A DNA stretch of 23,643 nt from a virus. Each line of letters opens with the position of its first letter. Position 1 is the stretch's first letter. A program made the position numbers and the translations under genes. The stretch covers positions 1-23,643 of the IMG/VR virus record IMGVR_UViG_3300042934_000148; one strand, written 5' to 3'. Below the pieces are notes generated by a model, which had not been told where the DNA came from, did no database searches, and saw only the letters and a program-made list of their open reading frames with translations. Shown here piece after piece: positions 6,039 to 13,783 of the stretch.

Positions 6039-6231
6039 AGTGATTATATATTTGAAAAATGGAAAGAAAATAAAAAGAAAATTTAATATCGAGCTTGATG
6101 ATTTTTTAAAATTACTAGAAAACACATTCGAAAATTTCAGAGAAGAAAAAGCAGGATGCTTGCGACTTGAAACGTTTAATATAAAAACATCCGAAATTGC
6201 GGCAGTTGATTTCAAAAGGTGCTTGCTATGA
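6028..6231 (+). CDS. Small basic hypothetical protein (67 aa)
   Basis: ATG 6028 follows GAGGAAGAGGGGGA (6010-6023). The N-terminus KYKVIIYLKNGKKIKRKFNI reads as a beta hairpin of the kind seen in small phage proteins, followed by a helix (residues 23-40) and another strand. The stop overlaps the next start (ATGA). No function can be assigned. Confidence 0.5.
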   Translation: MKYKVIIYLKNGKKIKRKFNIELDDFLKLLENTFENFREEKAGCLRLETFNIKTSEIAAVDFKRCLL

Positions 6232-6677
6232 AAAAGGATCATGTCAGAGATTACGCAACCGAAGCATTCAGATATTACGCATACATGGGAAAACCTCATA
6301 AAGAAGATTTAGAACAAAAGTATTATGACGAAGCAAAACAAGAATATACAAGACAATATAGCGAAGTTAAAGGCACAGGCATTTCAAAGCCTGTTGAACA
6401 AATGATTATGTACGCAGAGGGGAGAGTAAGAGAAAAGCAAGCGGAACTTTGGGATATATTAGCGGTAGAAAAAACAATGCAACAGTTAACATTTTACGAA
6501 AGGGCGGCGGTTGATATAGTATATTTTCAAGAGCCACACAGAGCCGTTAAAAAGGGTGATATAAGAGATAGAGTTATACAAGCGAGTTTACATATTCCTG
6601 CAGACGAAAGAACAGTTTATAGGTATTTGAGAAAGGCAAGATTAATATTTGCTTATGAAAGGGGATTGAGGAAATGA
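6228..6677 (+). CDS. Putative late-gene regulator (ArpU/RinA position, HTH C-terminus)
   Basis: ATG 6228 is chosen (AAAAGGTG at 6214-6221); an in-frame GTG at 6219 lies on the ribosome site. The 149-residue protein has helical N-terminal and middle parts, and a C-terminal segment (about 96-149: LTFYERAAVDIVYFQEPHRA to VYRYLRKARLIFAY) that reads like the sigma-factor region 4-type fold of ArpU/RinA phage transcription regulators. The position just before the late leader and terminase genes is where those activators lie. It probably switches on late genes, but the family assignment is by pattern and context only. Confidence 0.5.
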   Translation: MKKDHVRDYATEAFRYYAYMGKPHKEDLEQKYYDEAKQEYTRQYSEVKGTGISKPVEQMIMYAEGRVREKQAELWDILAVEKTMQQLTFYERAAVDIVYFQEPHRAVKKGDIRDRVIQASLHIPADERTVYRYLRKARLIFAYERGLRK

Positions 6678-6844
6678 ATACGTATTATTATTATAGTGAT
6701 GACATTGAATATATGCAAGGCAATTTCATTGAAGCAGAAACAGCAGGAAAGGCACGTTATGAAATATGGCTAAAAGGTGCATCGGAATATTACGAAACTT
6801 TTAAAGATTTTATAAAGCATTTGAAAATTAGAAAAGTTAGTTAA
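6674..6844 (+). CDS. Small hypothetical protein (56 aa)
   Basis: ATG 6674 overlaps the preceding stop (ATGA), with GAGG at 6668-6671 as a close ribosome site. The 56-residue product begins with four consecutive tyrosines (MNTYYYYSDDIEYMQGNF) and has a Lys-rich end. It is the last gene of the early operon before the late leader. The family is not known to me, but the coupled start and full use of the gap support it. Confidence 0.5.
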   Translation: MNTYYYYSDDIEYMQGNFIEAETAGKARYEIWLKGASEYYETFKDFIKHLKIRKVS

Positions 6845-6930
6845 AACTTGTCAGTTGTAAACGCTAAAAACGTGATATTGTGGTAGCATCCACAGAGGTA
6901 TAAAAAGGCAATCCAAGAACACCCCATAAT
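6845..6930 (+). promoter_or_regulatory. Late-operon leader / candidate activator-dependent promoter
   Basis: This is the only sizeable non-coding stretch before the late genes. It holds TTGTCA (6848-6853) and TTGTAA (6855-6860) but no correctly spaced -10 box, a TGTGG-N6-CCACA hairpin (6879-6894), and TATAAA at 6899-6904. The absence of a good constitutive promoter fits a promoter that needs the adjacent regulator. The exact start site cannot be read. Confidence 0.4.
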
Positions 6931-6966
6931 AAAAAGCAACTACATCCTCCTAGTTGCTTTTTTATT
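6931..6966 (+). terminator. Strong terminator before the late operon
   Basis: Arms AAAAAGCAACTA (6931-6942) and TAGTTGCTTTTT (6951-6962) pair perfectly over 12 bp around an 8-base loop, followed by more T. It ends early transcription and also lies in front of the small terminase gene. Late transcripts starting upstream of it must read through. The loop CATCCTCC contains an anti-Shine-Dalgarno-like CCTCC. Confidence 0.9.
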
Positions 6967-6987
6967 TGCGAAAGGAAGTGAAACGTA

Positions 6988-7356
6988 GTGAACGCTAAAC
7001 AAAAGCTATTTGCAGATTATTATATACAAACAGGAAACGCAGTTGAAAGCGCAATTAAAGCGGGTTATAGCGTGAATTATGCTAACGCCCAATCTTACAA
7101 ATTGTTGGATATTGTTGGAGATTACATCAAAGAACAGAATAAGGCACTAGAAAGCCATAGAATAGCCGGCATGAAAGAGGTTAAAGAGTTTTGGACTAAT
7201 CTATTAAGAAATAACGAAGTTGAGCCAAAAGACCGTTTAAAGGCTTCTGAATTTATTGCTAAAACAAATGGCGCATTTATAGATAAAATTGAGCATAGCG
7301 GAAGTATTAACAACGAAGTTGAAATTATAATAGGGGCTGAAAATATTGAAGATTAA
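6988..7356 (+). CDS. terS: Terminase small subunit
   Basis: This 122-residue protein recognises phage DNA for packaging and hands it to the large subunit. The N-terminus NAKQKLFADYYIQTGNAVES and AIKAGYSVNYANAQSYKLL is the terminase_2 helix-turn-helix signature. The later part is a helical oligomerisation region. The start is GTG 6988, with AAAGGAAGTG at 6971-6980. The end overlaps the large subunit start by 11 bases, as expected for the packaging pair. Confidence 0.9.
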   Translation: MNAKQKLFADYYIQTGNAVESAIKAGYSVNYANAQSYKLLDIVGDYIKEQNKALESHRIAGMKEVKEFWTNLLRNNEVEPKDRLKASEFIAKTNGAFIDKIEHSGSINNEVEIIIGAENIED

Positions 7357-8593
7357 ACTAAATATTGCGCCCGAGGTTTTCAATCCTATTTATTTAGAGC
7401 ATCAACTTAGAAACAATAATCGGTATCAAATTTACTTTGGTGGTAGTTCTTCGGGTAAATCATATAGCTTGGCACAAAGATGCGTTTTAGATGTATTTAA
7501 AGGCGATAGGAACTATCTTATTGTTAGAAATGTGCAAAACACGATTAAGCGAAGCGTATTTAATGAGATTACTAAATCAATAAGCAATTTCAATCTTGCA
7601 CAGTATTTTGATATTAACAAAACTGATTTAGTTATTACTTGCAACATTAACGACATGCAAATCTTATTTTGCGGGCTTGACGATGTTGAAAAGATAAAAT
7701 CTATCACGCCAAAGAAAGGCGTAATTACTGATATATGGGTTGAAGAAGCAACCGAATGCGAATACAAAGACATTAAACAGCTTGATAAGCGTTTGAGAGG
7801 GCGTTCAAAGGTTGTAAAGCGGTTGACGCTATCTTTCAACCCTATTTTGCAAACACATTGGATATATACAACTTATTTCAGTATTTGGGATGATAGCAAA
7901 CAATATGTTGAAAAAGATAATTTAAGCATCTTAAAAACTACTTACAAAGATAATAAGTTTTTAACTGATGATGATATTGCAGCTTTAGAAAATGAAACAG
8001 ACGCTTATTACTACAATGTTTATACGTTGGGAAATTGGGGCGTTTTAGGTAGCGTAATCTTTAAGAATTGGCGAGTTGAAGAATTCGACACAGCGACTTT
8101 TGATAATTACAGGCATGGTGTTGACTGGGGCTTTGCTGACGATCCTTTTGCTTATATAAAATCACACTTAGACAAGATGCGCAAGCGATTATATGTTTGC
8201 GATGAAATAGAAGCGGTTGGACTTCTGAACAATGAGAGTGCACCGATGGTAAAAGAAAAGGCAGGCAATGACCTTGTGATATGCGATAGTGCCGAGCCGA
8301 AAAGTGTAAGCGAATTTAGAACATTTAGGGTTAATTCTAAGGGTGCGAAAAAGGGCGCAGGCAGTATTGAATACGGAATTAAATTCTTGCAAGGTTTAGA
8401 AATAATCATTCACCCTAAATGCCAAAACTTTAAGAATGAAATAAGCAAGTATAAATACAAAGAGGACAAGAACGGAAATGTCTTACCGATTCCTGTTGAT
8501 AAAGATAATCACTTAATAGATGCGCTAAGATACAGTTTAGAAAATGATATGACAAACAATCAAGTAACAGTAAGAAAAAATAAATTGATGTAG
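7346..8593 (+). CDS. terL: Terminase large subunit, PBSX family
   Basis: This 415-residue packaging motor couples ATP hydrolysis to DNA translocation and cuts the concatemer. The ATPase half has Walker A GGSSSGKS (32-39) and Walker B-like IWVEEA (130-135). The nuclease half has GVDWGF with Asp260, VICDSAEPKS with Asp314, and DNHLIDALRY with Asp392, the three acidic RNase H-fold residues. Length is normal for PBSX-type enzymes. The start is TTG 7346, with AGGGG about 10 bases upstream, overlapping terS. Confidence 0.95.
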   Translation: MKIKLNIAPEVFNPIYLEHQLRNNNRYQIYFGGSSSGKSYSLAQRCVLDVFKGDRNYLIVRNVQNTIKRSVFNEITKSISNFNLAQYFDINKTDLVITCNINDMQILFCGLDDVEKIKSITPKKGVITDIWVEEATECEYKDIKQLDKRLRGRSKVVKRLTLSFNPILQTHWIYTTYFSIWDDSKQYVEKDNLSILKTTYKDNKFLTDDDIAALENETDAYYYNVYTLGNWGVLGSVIFKNWRVEEFDTATFDNYRHGVDWGFADDPFAYIKSHLDKMRKRLYVCDEIEAVGLLNNESAPMVKEKAGNDLVICDSAEPKSVSEFRTFRVNSKGAKKGAGSIEYGIKFLQGLEIIIHPKCQNFKNEISKYKYKEDKNGNVLPIPVDKDNHLIDALRYSLENDMTNNQVTVRKNKLM

Positions 8594-8603
8594 GGGTGAT
8601 GTT

Positions 8604-8690
8604 GTGGGGTTTCTTGTACTGTATTTTATAAGTTCAATAACCATAGTTTTATTATTGAGTTCATTATATATAAATTATCTTAAAAGGTAG
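8604..8690 (+). CDS. Single-span membrane peptide between terL and portal (28 aa)
   Basis: GTG 8604 follows AGGGG (8592-8597). The 28-residue product is one hydrophobic helix, GFLVLYFISSITIVLLLSSL, then YINYLKR. Its terminal codons AAA AGG TAG provide the ribosome site for the portal gene, as in the early 32-residue peptide at 5766. A membrane peptide inside the packaging block is unusual. Either it is a real small membrane protein or a coupling device for portal translation. Confidence 0.5.
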   Translation: MGFLVLYFISSITIVLLLSSLYINYLKR

Positions 8691-8698
8691 GTGATTAA

Positions 8699-10018
8699 AT
8701 GTTTTACATAAACAAAGAAACAGAACTAACAGCAGCACACATTATCAAGTTCATAGACAGCTTTAAAATGCAGTATTTGCCACGATTGAAAAAGCTTGAT
8801 AGATATTACAGAAACGAAAATGACATTAAGCAAAGGGTATTTACAGACCTTACAAAGCCAAATAACAAGATTGCTCATAGTTGGGGAAATTACATAACTG
8901 ATACAATAGTTGCGATATTCTTAGGCGAGCCTGTAAGTTATACAGGACAAGACGAGGACATAGAAAAACTAAACTATATCTTTGAACAAGGCGATGAGCA
9001 AGATTTAAACACAGAACTAGCAAAAGACCAAAGCAGATATGGCGTAGCATATGAATTGGCGTACATAGACGAGCAAGCAGATGTTAAATTAACACAGCTA
9101 AGTCCTTTAAATACGATTTGCATTTATGATGATACTGTAAACAGTAATTTACTTTATGTTATTCGTTTTAATGAAGTTAAAAACATATTAGACGACACAA
9201 CAACAACTGTTGTAACTCTATATAGTAAATGCAATATTAAAGAGTATAAAAAAACAGAAAGTAATGTATTAGAATTTACTTCAGAGCAGGCACACAATTT
9301 TGAAATTGTACCCGTTAGCATTTATAAGAATAATGAGGAACTTTTAGGCGATTATGAACTTCTAATAGATTTAATTGATTTTTATGATGTAATGGAAAGT
9401 GACACAGCTAATGCATTCGATTATTACAATGATGCTTATATGAAATTTATGGGTTGTCAAATGCCCGACGACATAACAACAATGAAAGAACAACGAATTT
9501 TGGAAGTGCCCGAGGGCGGAGATATTCAATTCCTTACTAAAAATTCAAACGATTTAGAACAAGAGAACACCAAAAACAGAATAGTAAGCGATATTCATAA
9601 ATTTAGTTTTGTTCCTGATATGAGCGATGAAAATTTTGCTAATAATGTTTCAGGTATAGCGATGAAGTACAAGCTTTTAGGCTTGCTAAACAAAGCACGC
9701 ATTAAAAGGCGCAAATATAAAAAAGGGTTGCAGAATAGGCTTTGGCTAATAAGTAATATATTAAATCTTAAAAGCGGTAAAGATTTACAAGATATTAAAA
9801 CGACATTTAAAATCAACTTGCCTAACAACGATGTAGAAGTTGCCAATATGATTAACAGTTTAAGAGGTTTGTTGAGTAGTGAAACTTTAATATCTCAACT
9901 ATCGTTTATCGAAAACCCAAAAGAAGAACTTGAAAAACTTCAAGAGGAACAGGCGTTAAATAGTTACGGCGATTTATTCGAGGAAGAAAAGGAAGAAGTT
10001 GAAGAAGATGCCGAGTAG
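8699..10018 (+). CDS. Portal protein, SPP1 gp6-like
   Basis: This 439-residue protein forms the dodecameric DNA gate at one capsid vertex and docks the terminase. The sequence follows the SPP1 gp6-like portal pattern: a helical N-terminus with RYYRNEND (36-43), then KIAHSWGNYITDTIVAIFLG-EPVSY (57-81), the GVAYELAYIDE segment, and a later helical region with SGIAMKYKLLGL (about 319-330). The very acidic C-terminus (EEEKEEVEEDAE) is typical. It overlaps the minor head gene by 20 bases. Confidence 0.93.
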   Translation: MFYINKETELTAAHIIKFIDSFKMQYLPRLKKLDRYYRNENDIKQRVFTDLTKPNNKIAHSWGNYITDTIVAIFLGEPVSYTGQDEDIEKLNYIFEQGDEQDLNTELAKDQSRYGVAYELAYIDEQADVKLTQLSPLNTICIYDDTVNSNLLYVIRFNEVKNILDDTTTTVVTLYSKCNIKEYKKTESNVLEFTSEQAHNFEIVPVSIYKNNEELLGDYELLIDLIDFYDVMESDTANAFDYYNDAYMKFMGCQMPDDITTMKEQRILEVPEGGDIQFLTKNSNDLEQENTKNRIVSDIHKFSFVPDMSDENFANNVSGIAMKYKLLGLLNKARIKRRKYKKGLQNRLWLISNILNLKSGKDLQDIKTTFKINLPNNDVEVANMINSLRGLLSSETLISQLSFIENPKEELEKLQEEQALNSYGDLFEEEKEEVEEDAE

Positions 10019-10790
10019 CAAAAGTTATTGGCAAGTAAGACTTCAAGACAAGATATATAAAACGCAGACAAACCTATTAAAACGCCGTTTAACGAAAGTT
10101 TATAGAGAAGCCGAGCAGACAATCAATATACAATTAACTGATTTATATATGGACATTCTAAGTGCAGGCGAGCAAGTAACAGCCAATATGTTATATCAAC
10201 AAAACAGATATAAGAAATTGCAAGATTTGATTAACGAGCAAATAATTAAATTAGGCAAGGTAGAAGAAAAAGCAGTTGCTAACAGTTTGTTAACAGCTTA
10301 TAAACAAGTTTATCAACAGACAGCTAAGAAATTCACAGTTGATTTTACTTGGTCTTTATTAGACGAGAACACAGCAAAGCAAATTGTATACGCTAATTTT
10401 AAAGGTGCTAATTTTAGTCAAAGAATTTGGGAAAACAAAAGCAAGCTAAGACAACAGATTGAAAAAAGTGTAATTGACAGTGTGGTTGTTGGAAATTCAA
10501 AGGACAGGGCGGTTAAAGAAATTAGACAACGTTTTGGCGTAGGCTTTAATGATGCCGACAGGATAGTTAGAACAGAAGTGCAAAGGGTTTTAAATGATGG
10601 ACAAAGGCAGACTTACAAGGATAGGGGATATTCGCAAGTCAAATGGCTTGTAGCTGATGATGATAGGCTTTGTGATGAATGTGAGCCATTGGACAATAAG
10701 ATATATGAAATTGACGATGCGCCGAGCGTTGTTCATCCAAATTGTAGATGCACATTTATACCAGTATTAGACAAGGAATTGTTTAAATAA
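9999..10790 (+). CDS. Minor head protein, SPP1 gp7 family
   Basis: Up to 263 residues; SPP1 gp7-type proteins bind the portal and act in head morphogenesis and early DNA ejection. The start is TTG 9999 (GGAAG at 9991-9995) or ATG 10008, both inside the portal gene end; the second gives MPSSKSYWQVR and is equally plausible. The C-terminal domain is diagnostic: DRIVRTEVQRVLNDGQRQ, a CDEC motif (225-228) and HPNCRC (246-251), a probable metal-binding set. It sits between portal and scaffold, the standard place. Confidence 0.9.
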   Translation: MKKMPSSKSYWQVRLQDKIYKTQTNLLKRRLTKVYREAEQTINIQLTDLYMDILSAGEQVTANMLYQQNRYKKLQDLINEQIIKLGKVEEKAVANSLLTAYKQVYQQTAKKFTVDFTWSLLDENTAKQIVYANFKGANFSQRIWENKSKLRQQIEKSVIDSVVVGNSKDRAVKEIRQRFGVGFNDADRIVRTEVQRVLNDGQRQTYKDRGYSQVKWLVADDDRLCDECEPLDNKIYEIDDAPSVVHPNCRCTFIPVLDKELFK

Positions 10791-10906
10791 ATATATGTCT
10801 TTTCGGGGTGGTATAGACATTAAAGAAACACCTAACGCCCCAGGCGTTTATAAAATAAAATTATTCGGGTGCTTAGAAATAGGTACGTGAGAGGAGATAT
10901 AAAGAA
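10791..10906 (+). other. Non-coding gap with hairpin between minor head and scaffold genes
   Basis: A 6-bp stem AACGCC (10834-10839) and GGCGTT (10843-10848) with a 3-base loop lies here, followed by A/T-rich sequence without a proper T-run. A 31-codon frame (10795-10890) lacks a ribosome site; it reads MSFRGGIDIKETPNAPGVYK and may be a remnant. GAGGAG at 10891-10896 serves the scaffold gene. Confidence 0.4.
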
Positions 10907-11521
10907 ATGACAAAGGAAATTAATAGCAAATTCATATTACCATTAAAATTGCAACATTTTGCAGAACCTGCACCACAACCAACACCAACACCGGGTGAGC
11001 CAACACCGACACCCGAGCCAACACCACAGCCACAAGGGACACTTACGCAAGCGGACTTTGATAGAGCTGTTAGCAAAATGTATGAACAGTTTGAACAGAA
11101 GTTTAGCAAGAAGCAAGAAGAAGCTGCAAGACTTGCAAGCATGAACGCAGAAGAAAAAGCAAGATATGAGATTGAACAATCCAAAAAAGAAATTGAGGAT
11201 ATGCGAAAGAATTTCACACTTACACAAAACAAAACAGAGTGCATGAAAATACTTGCTGAAAGAAATATCGATGTTTCATTAGCTGATTTTGTGGTTGCAG
11301 AAGATGCTGAAACAATGAAAAAGAATATTGATTTAATTGACAGGGCATTTAAAAAATCAGTTGAAGCAGAAGTCAATAACAGGCTTAAAGGCTCAACGCC
11401 TAAAAAAGATTTGAATATGCCGACAGAGATTAACAAAGAAACATTTAACAAAATGACGTTAGACCAACAGCAAGAACTGTATAACACAAACAAAGATTTA
11501 TATATGCAGTTAATAAAATAA
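10907..11521 (+). CDS. Capsid scaffold protein (DUF4355 family)
   Basis: This 204-residue protein should guide procapsid assembly and then leave. The LKLQHFAE opening (14-21) is typical of this family. A Pro/Thr-rich repeat stretch (about 22-43) follows, then a long charged helix (about 50-110) and a C-terminal region ending QELYNTNKDLYMQLIK. High Lys/Glu content, predicted helix and the place directly before the major capsid gene all support a scaffold. ATG 10907 follows GAGGAG at 10891-10896. Confidence 0.85.
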   Translation: MTKEINSKFILPLKLQHFAEPAPQPTPTPGEPTPTPEPTPQPQGTLTQADFDRAVSKMYEQFEQKFSKKQEEAARLASMNAEEKARYEIEQSKKEIEDMRKNFTLTQNKTECMKILAERNIDVSLADFVVAEDAETMKKNIDLIDRAFKKSVEAEVNNRLKGSTPKKDLNMPTEINKETFNKMTLDQQQELYNTNKDLYMQLIK

Positions 11522-11545
11522 AACTAAAATAAGAGAGGTAACAAT

Positions 11546-12337
11546 ATGCCAAACGTATTATATGAAAATTTTGTACTAGAAAATAAAGTAGCGAACTTTA
11601 TGAACACTAAGCTTGCAGTATCACCATTTTACACACACGACCAAAGTTTATCACAAGCGGCAGGAATGACAAAAACAATTAACAAATACACAGCAACAGG
11701 CGCAGTAAGAGACGTAGCACAGGGCGAGGGTAATGTTGTAGGCGATGATGTGGCTGTATCATTCACACCTGTTGATTATACTGTTAAATATGTACAAGGT
11801 CGTTTTCCATATTATGACGAAGAAGCAATGAAAGACCCTATGTTAGTAAATGTAGGACTTGAAAAAATGTCCGCTAATATGGTTAATGACTTAACAACTA
11901 AGTTTTACTTAGAACTTGCAAAGACTACTGTAACAAGTGAATATCCTGCAACGGGTATGACATTTGACAGCATAGTTGATGCAACAGCTAAGTTTGGAGA
12001 AAATGAAGAGGGCTTATTCCTTTTAATCAATCCCGCACAGAAAGCACAACTAAGAAAGACATTGAAAGACGAGTTAAAATATGTTGAGGGTTTTGTTAGA
12101 ACAGGTTACATCGGCTCTGTTAATAACATTCCTGTTTACACAACTGTATCGGTTGCAGCAGACACAGCATATTTAGCAACAAAAGAAGCTGTAACAGTAT
12201 TCACAAAGAAAGAAGTCGAAACAGAACAGACTAGAGATGCAAATCTTAGATTGAACTCTATTTTCAACAGAAGATGTAACGTAGTAGCATTAACAGACGA
12301 AACAAAGGCAGTAAAATTAACTAAAGCAGCAGCATAA
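11546..12337 (+). CDS. Major capsid protein
   Basis: This 263-residue protein should form the icosahedral shell. It is at the small end for HK97-fold capsid proteins and has no long N-terminal delta domain, consistent with a separate scaffold. The pattern fits HK97-like capsid proteins of this phage type: AVRDVAQGEGNVVGDDVAVS early (E-loop region), FLLINPAQKAQLRKTLK in the peripheral domain, and GYIGSVNNIPVYTTVSV in the axial domain. AGAGAGG at 11531-11537 precedes ATG 11546. A conserved hairpin follows the stop. Confidence 0.85.
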   Translation: MPNVLYENFVLENKVANFMNTKLAVSPFYTHDQSLSQAAGMTKTINKYTATGAVRDVAQGEGNVVGDDVAVSFTPVDYTVKYVQGRFPYYDEEAMKDPMLVNVGLEKMSANMVNDLTTKFYLELAKTTVTSEYPATGMTFDSIVDATAKFGENEEGLFLLINPAQKAQLRKTLKDELKYVEGFVRTGYIGSVNNIPVYTTVSVAADTAYLATKEAVTVFTKKEVETEQTRDANLRLNSIFNRRCNVVALTDETKAVKLTKAAA

Positions 12338-12342
12338 TTATC

Positions 12343-12362
12343 GGGGCAGAAATGCCCCTTTT
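12343..12362 (+). terminator. GAAA-loop hairpin after the major capsid gene
   Basis: GGGGCA (12343-12348), a GAAA tetraloop and TGCCCC (12353-12358) are followed by TTTT. An identical hairpin stands behind the tail tube gene at 14337. The short T-run suggests a weak terminator or an mRNA 3-prime end protector that allows read-through to the connector genes. Confidence 0.75.
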
Positions 12363-12387
12363 AAATTTATAGAAAGGTTGTGAAGAA

Positions 12388-12681
12388 TTGACACCTTTAG
12401 AAAAAATCAAAGCATTAACACCATATACAGACGATGCGAAAATAAACATATATATTGAAATGGTGCAAGACGAATTAAAAGAGATTTGTAAGCTTGATAC
12501 TTACATAACTGAACTAGACAATGTTTTAGTTGATATGGTTATTGTAAAGCTAAATAAAGCAGGCAACGAGGGCATTGCAAATATCAGTATGAGTGGAATA
12601 TCAGAAACATATCTTGACGAATATCCTAAATGGATAACTAACAGACTTAAAAAATATACTCATAAGGTTGTGATGAAATGA
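12388..12681 (+). CDS. Head-tail connector (gp6/gp15-like)
   Basis: This 97-residue helical protein directly follows the capsid gene, where phages encode the first ring below the portal. The pattern LEKIKALTPYTDDAKINIYI and a later LVDMVIVKLNKAGNEGI fits the phage_connect_1 (HK97 gp6/SPP1 gp15) family, which binds the portal dodecamer. The start is TTG 12388, with AAAGG at 12373-12377. The end overlaps the next gene by ATGA. Confidence 0.75.
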   Translation: MTPLEKIKALTPYTDDAKINIYIEMVQDELKEICKLDTYITELDNVLVDMVIVKLNKAGNEGIANISMSGISETYLDEYPKWITNRLKKYTHKVVMK

Positions 12682-12989
12682 GTATTAACAGCAAACAAGA
12701 AACATATTTACTTAAATGTTGGGCAAAGACTTATGACGAGCTAGGCACACCAATAGAAACATGGGCAGATGTTGCAGAAGTTAGAGCAAGTGTTAATTAC
12801 AACAACACAACCGAAATCATTAACGGTATAGCATACAAAACAACAACACCGACAGCAATAACAGATTACAATGATTTTAATTTAAAAGAAAAATATCAAC
12901 TTGTAAACAATCGGCACAAGTTCAATATTGAGGGCATTAATCAAGAGGGAAGAAAAACACAGCTTGTTTTAAAAGAGGTTTTAATATAA
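12678..12989 (+). CDS. Head closure protein (head-tail adaptor)
   Basis: This 103-residue beta-rich protein is second after the capsid gene, the place of SPP1 gp16-type head closure (stopper) proteins. It contains CWAKTYDELGTPIETWADVA and EVRASVNYNN, a pattern recurrent in the head-tail adaptor family (KTYDELGTPIETW). It should seal the connector after DNA packaging and contact the tail. The start overlaps the upstream stop and the stop TAA overlaps the next ATG (TAATG). Confidence 0.7.
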   Translation: MSINSKQETYLLKCWAKTYDELGTPIETWADVAEVRASVNYNNTTEIINGIAYKTTTPTAITDYNDFNLKEKYQLVNNRHKFNIEGINQEGRKTQLVLKEVLI

Positions 12990-13408
12990 TGGCAGGCGAA
13001 GTTTATTTAAACATCCAAAATGTTGTTAATAAGTTATTGCCTGAAGCATTAAAACAAGGACTTGAAGCATTAGGACAATTAATTGAGAACACAGCAAAAG
13101 AGAATTGTCCCGTTGACGATGGACAGTTGAGGGCAAGTATTACGCATCAAATAACAGACGATTTATCAAGTGTGGAAATAGGCAGCAATTTAGAGCATGC
13201 CCCATATGTGCATCAAGGCACAGGTTTATTTGCTAAAGAGGGCGACGGTAGGCAAACGCCTTGGCGTTATCAAGACGCAAAAGGCGATTGGCATACAACG
13301 AAAGGGCAAAAGCCACAACCCTTTTTACAAAATGCGGTTGATGCAAAAAGAAGCGAATTAGAGAGACCATTCGAAAACCTATTAGAACGCCAAAAGAAAG
13401 GGGAATAA
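12989..13408 (+). CDS. HK97 gp10-like head-tail joining protein
   Basis: This 139-residue protein has the HK97-gp10 family signature: AKENCPVDDGQLRASITHQI (about 36-55), EIGSNLEHAPYVHQGTG (about 62-78) and KPQPFLQNAVDAKRSEL near the end. The family works in joining head and tail or in tail completion. The place between head closure and tail terminator fits. Confidence 0.88.
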   Translation: MAGEVYLNIQNVVNKLLPEALKQGLEALGQLIENTAKENCPVDDGQLRASITHQITDDLSSVEIGSNLEHAPYVHQGTGLFAKEGDGRQTPWRYQDAKGDWHTTKGQKPQPFLQNAVDAKRSELERPFENLLERQKKGE

Positions 13409-13409
13409 C

Positions 13410-13778
13410 ATGTACAGTGTATTAATTCAATTACTTGCTAAACTTAACGCAAATGCCAATTTAAAGGCTCTAGTAACACTTATAACCCCTTTTAGTACAA
13501 GCGATGTTAATAGTGCATTTTATAAAGCGGTTAAATTGCAAAGTAACGCAGTAACAGGACAATTTAGATTTGAATTTACTGCAATTTGTACAAGTTATCC
13601 CAATGCAGTAAAAGCGATTGAAGAAGTGGAAAAAAGCTTATTAACAAAGGGTGATAATACTTTTAACGATAGTGTTTTAACGATTGAACGAAATGGCGGT
13701 GCGAGTATGCAAAATGCTGAAACGCAGACATTTCACGAAACAGCGTATTTTAATATAAGCTACAAAGAAAGGATGTAA
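13410..13778 (+). CDS. Tail completion / tail terminator protein (inferred)
   Basis: This 122-residue protein starts one base after the previous stop, with AAAGGGG at 13397-13403. It lies just before the tail tube gene, where SPP1 gp17/lambda gpU-like tail terminators are found. Alternation of helix (VLIQLLAKLNANANLKALV) and strands (QFRFEFTAIC, TAYFNISYKERM) suits that fold. The sequence itself does not show a firm family motif. Confidence 0.6.
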   Translation: MYSVLIQLLAKLNANANLKALVTLITPFSTSDVNSAFYKAVKLQSNAVTGQFRFEFTAICTSYPNAVKAIEEVEKSLLTKGDNTFNDSVLTIERNGGASMQNAETQTFHETAYFNISYKERM

Positions 13779-13783
13779 AATAT

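Noticed and set aside
6848-6878. TTGTCA as -35 of a standard late promoter
   Set aside because: The sequence 16-18 bases downstream does not resemble a -10 box; only an activator-dependent promoter remains possible.
10795-10890. 31-residue gene between minor head and scaffold
   Set aside because: No ribosome site and no family match of useful length; kept only as a possible remnant.
10873-11493. 206-residue open frame on the minus strand
   Set aside because: It is antisense to the scaffold gene; its Ser/Cys-rich, low-complexity composition mirrors the Lys/Glu- and Pro-rich codons of the sense strand, and it has no ribosome site.
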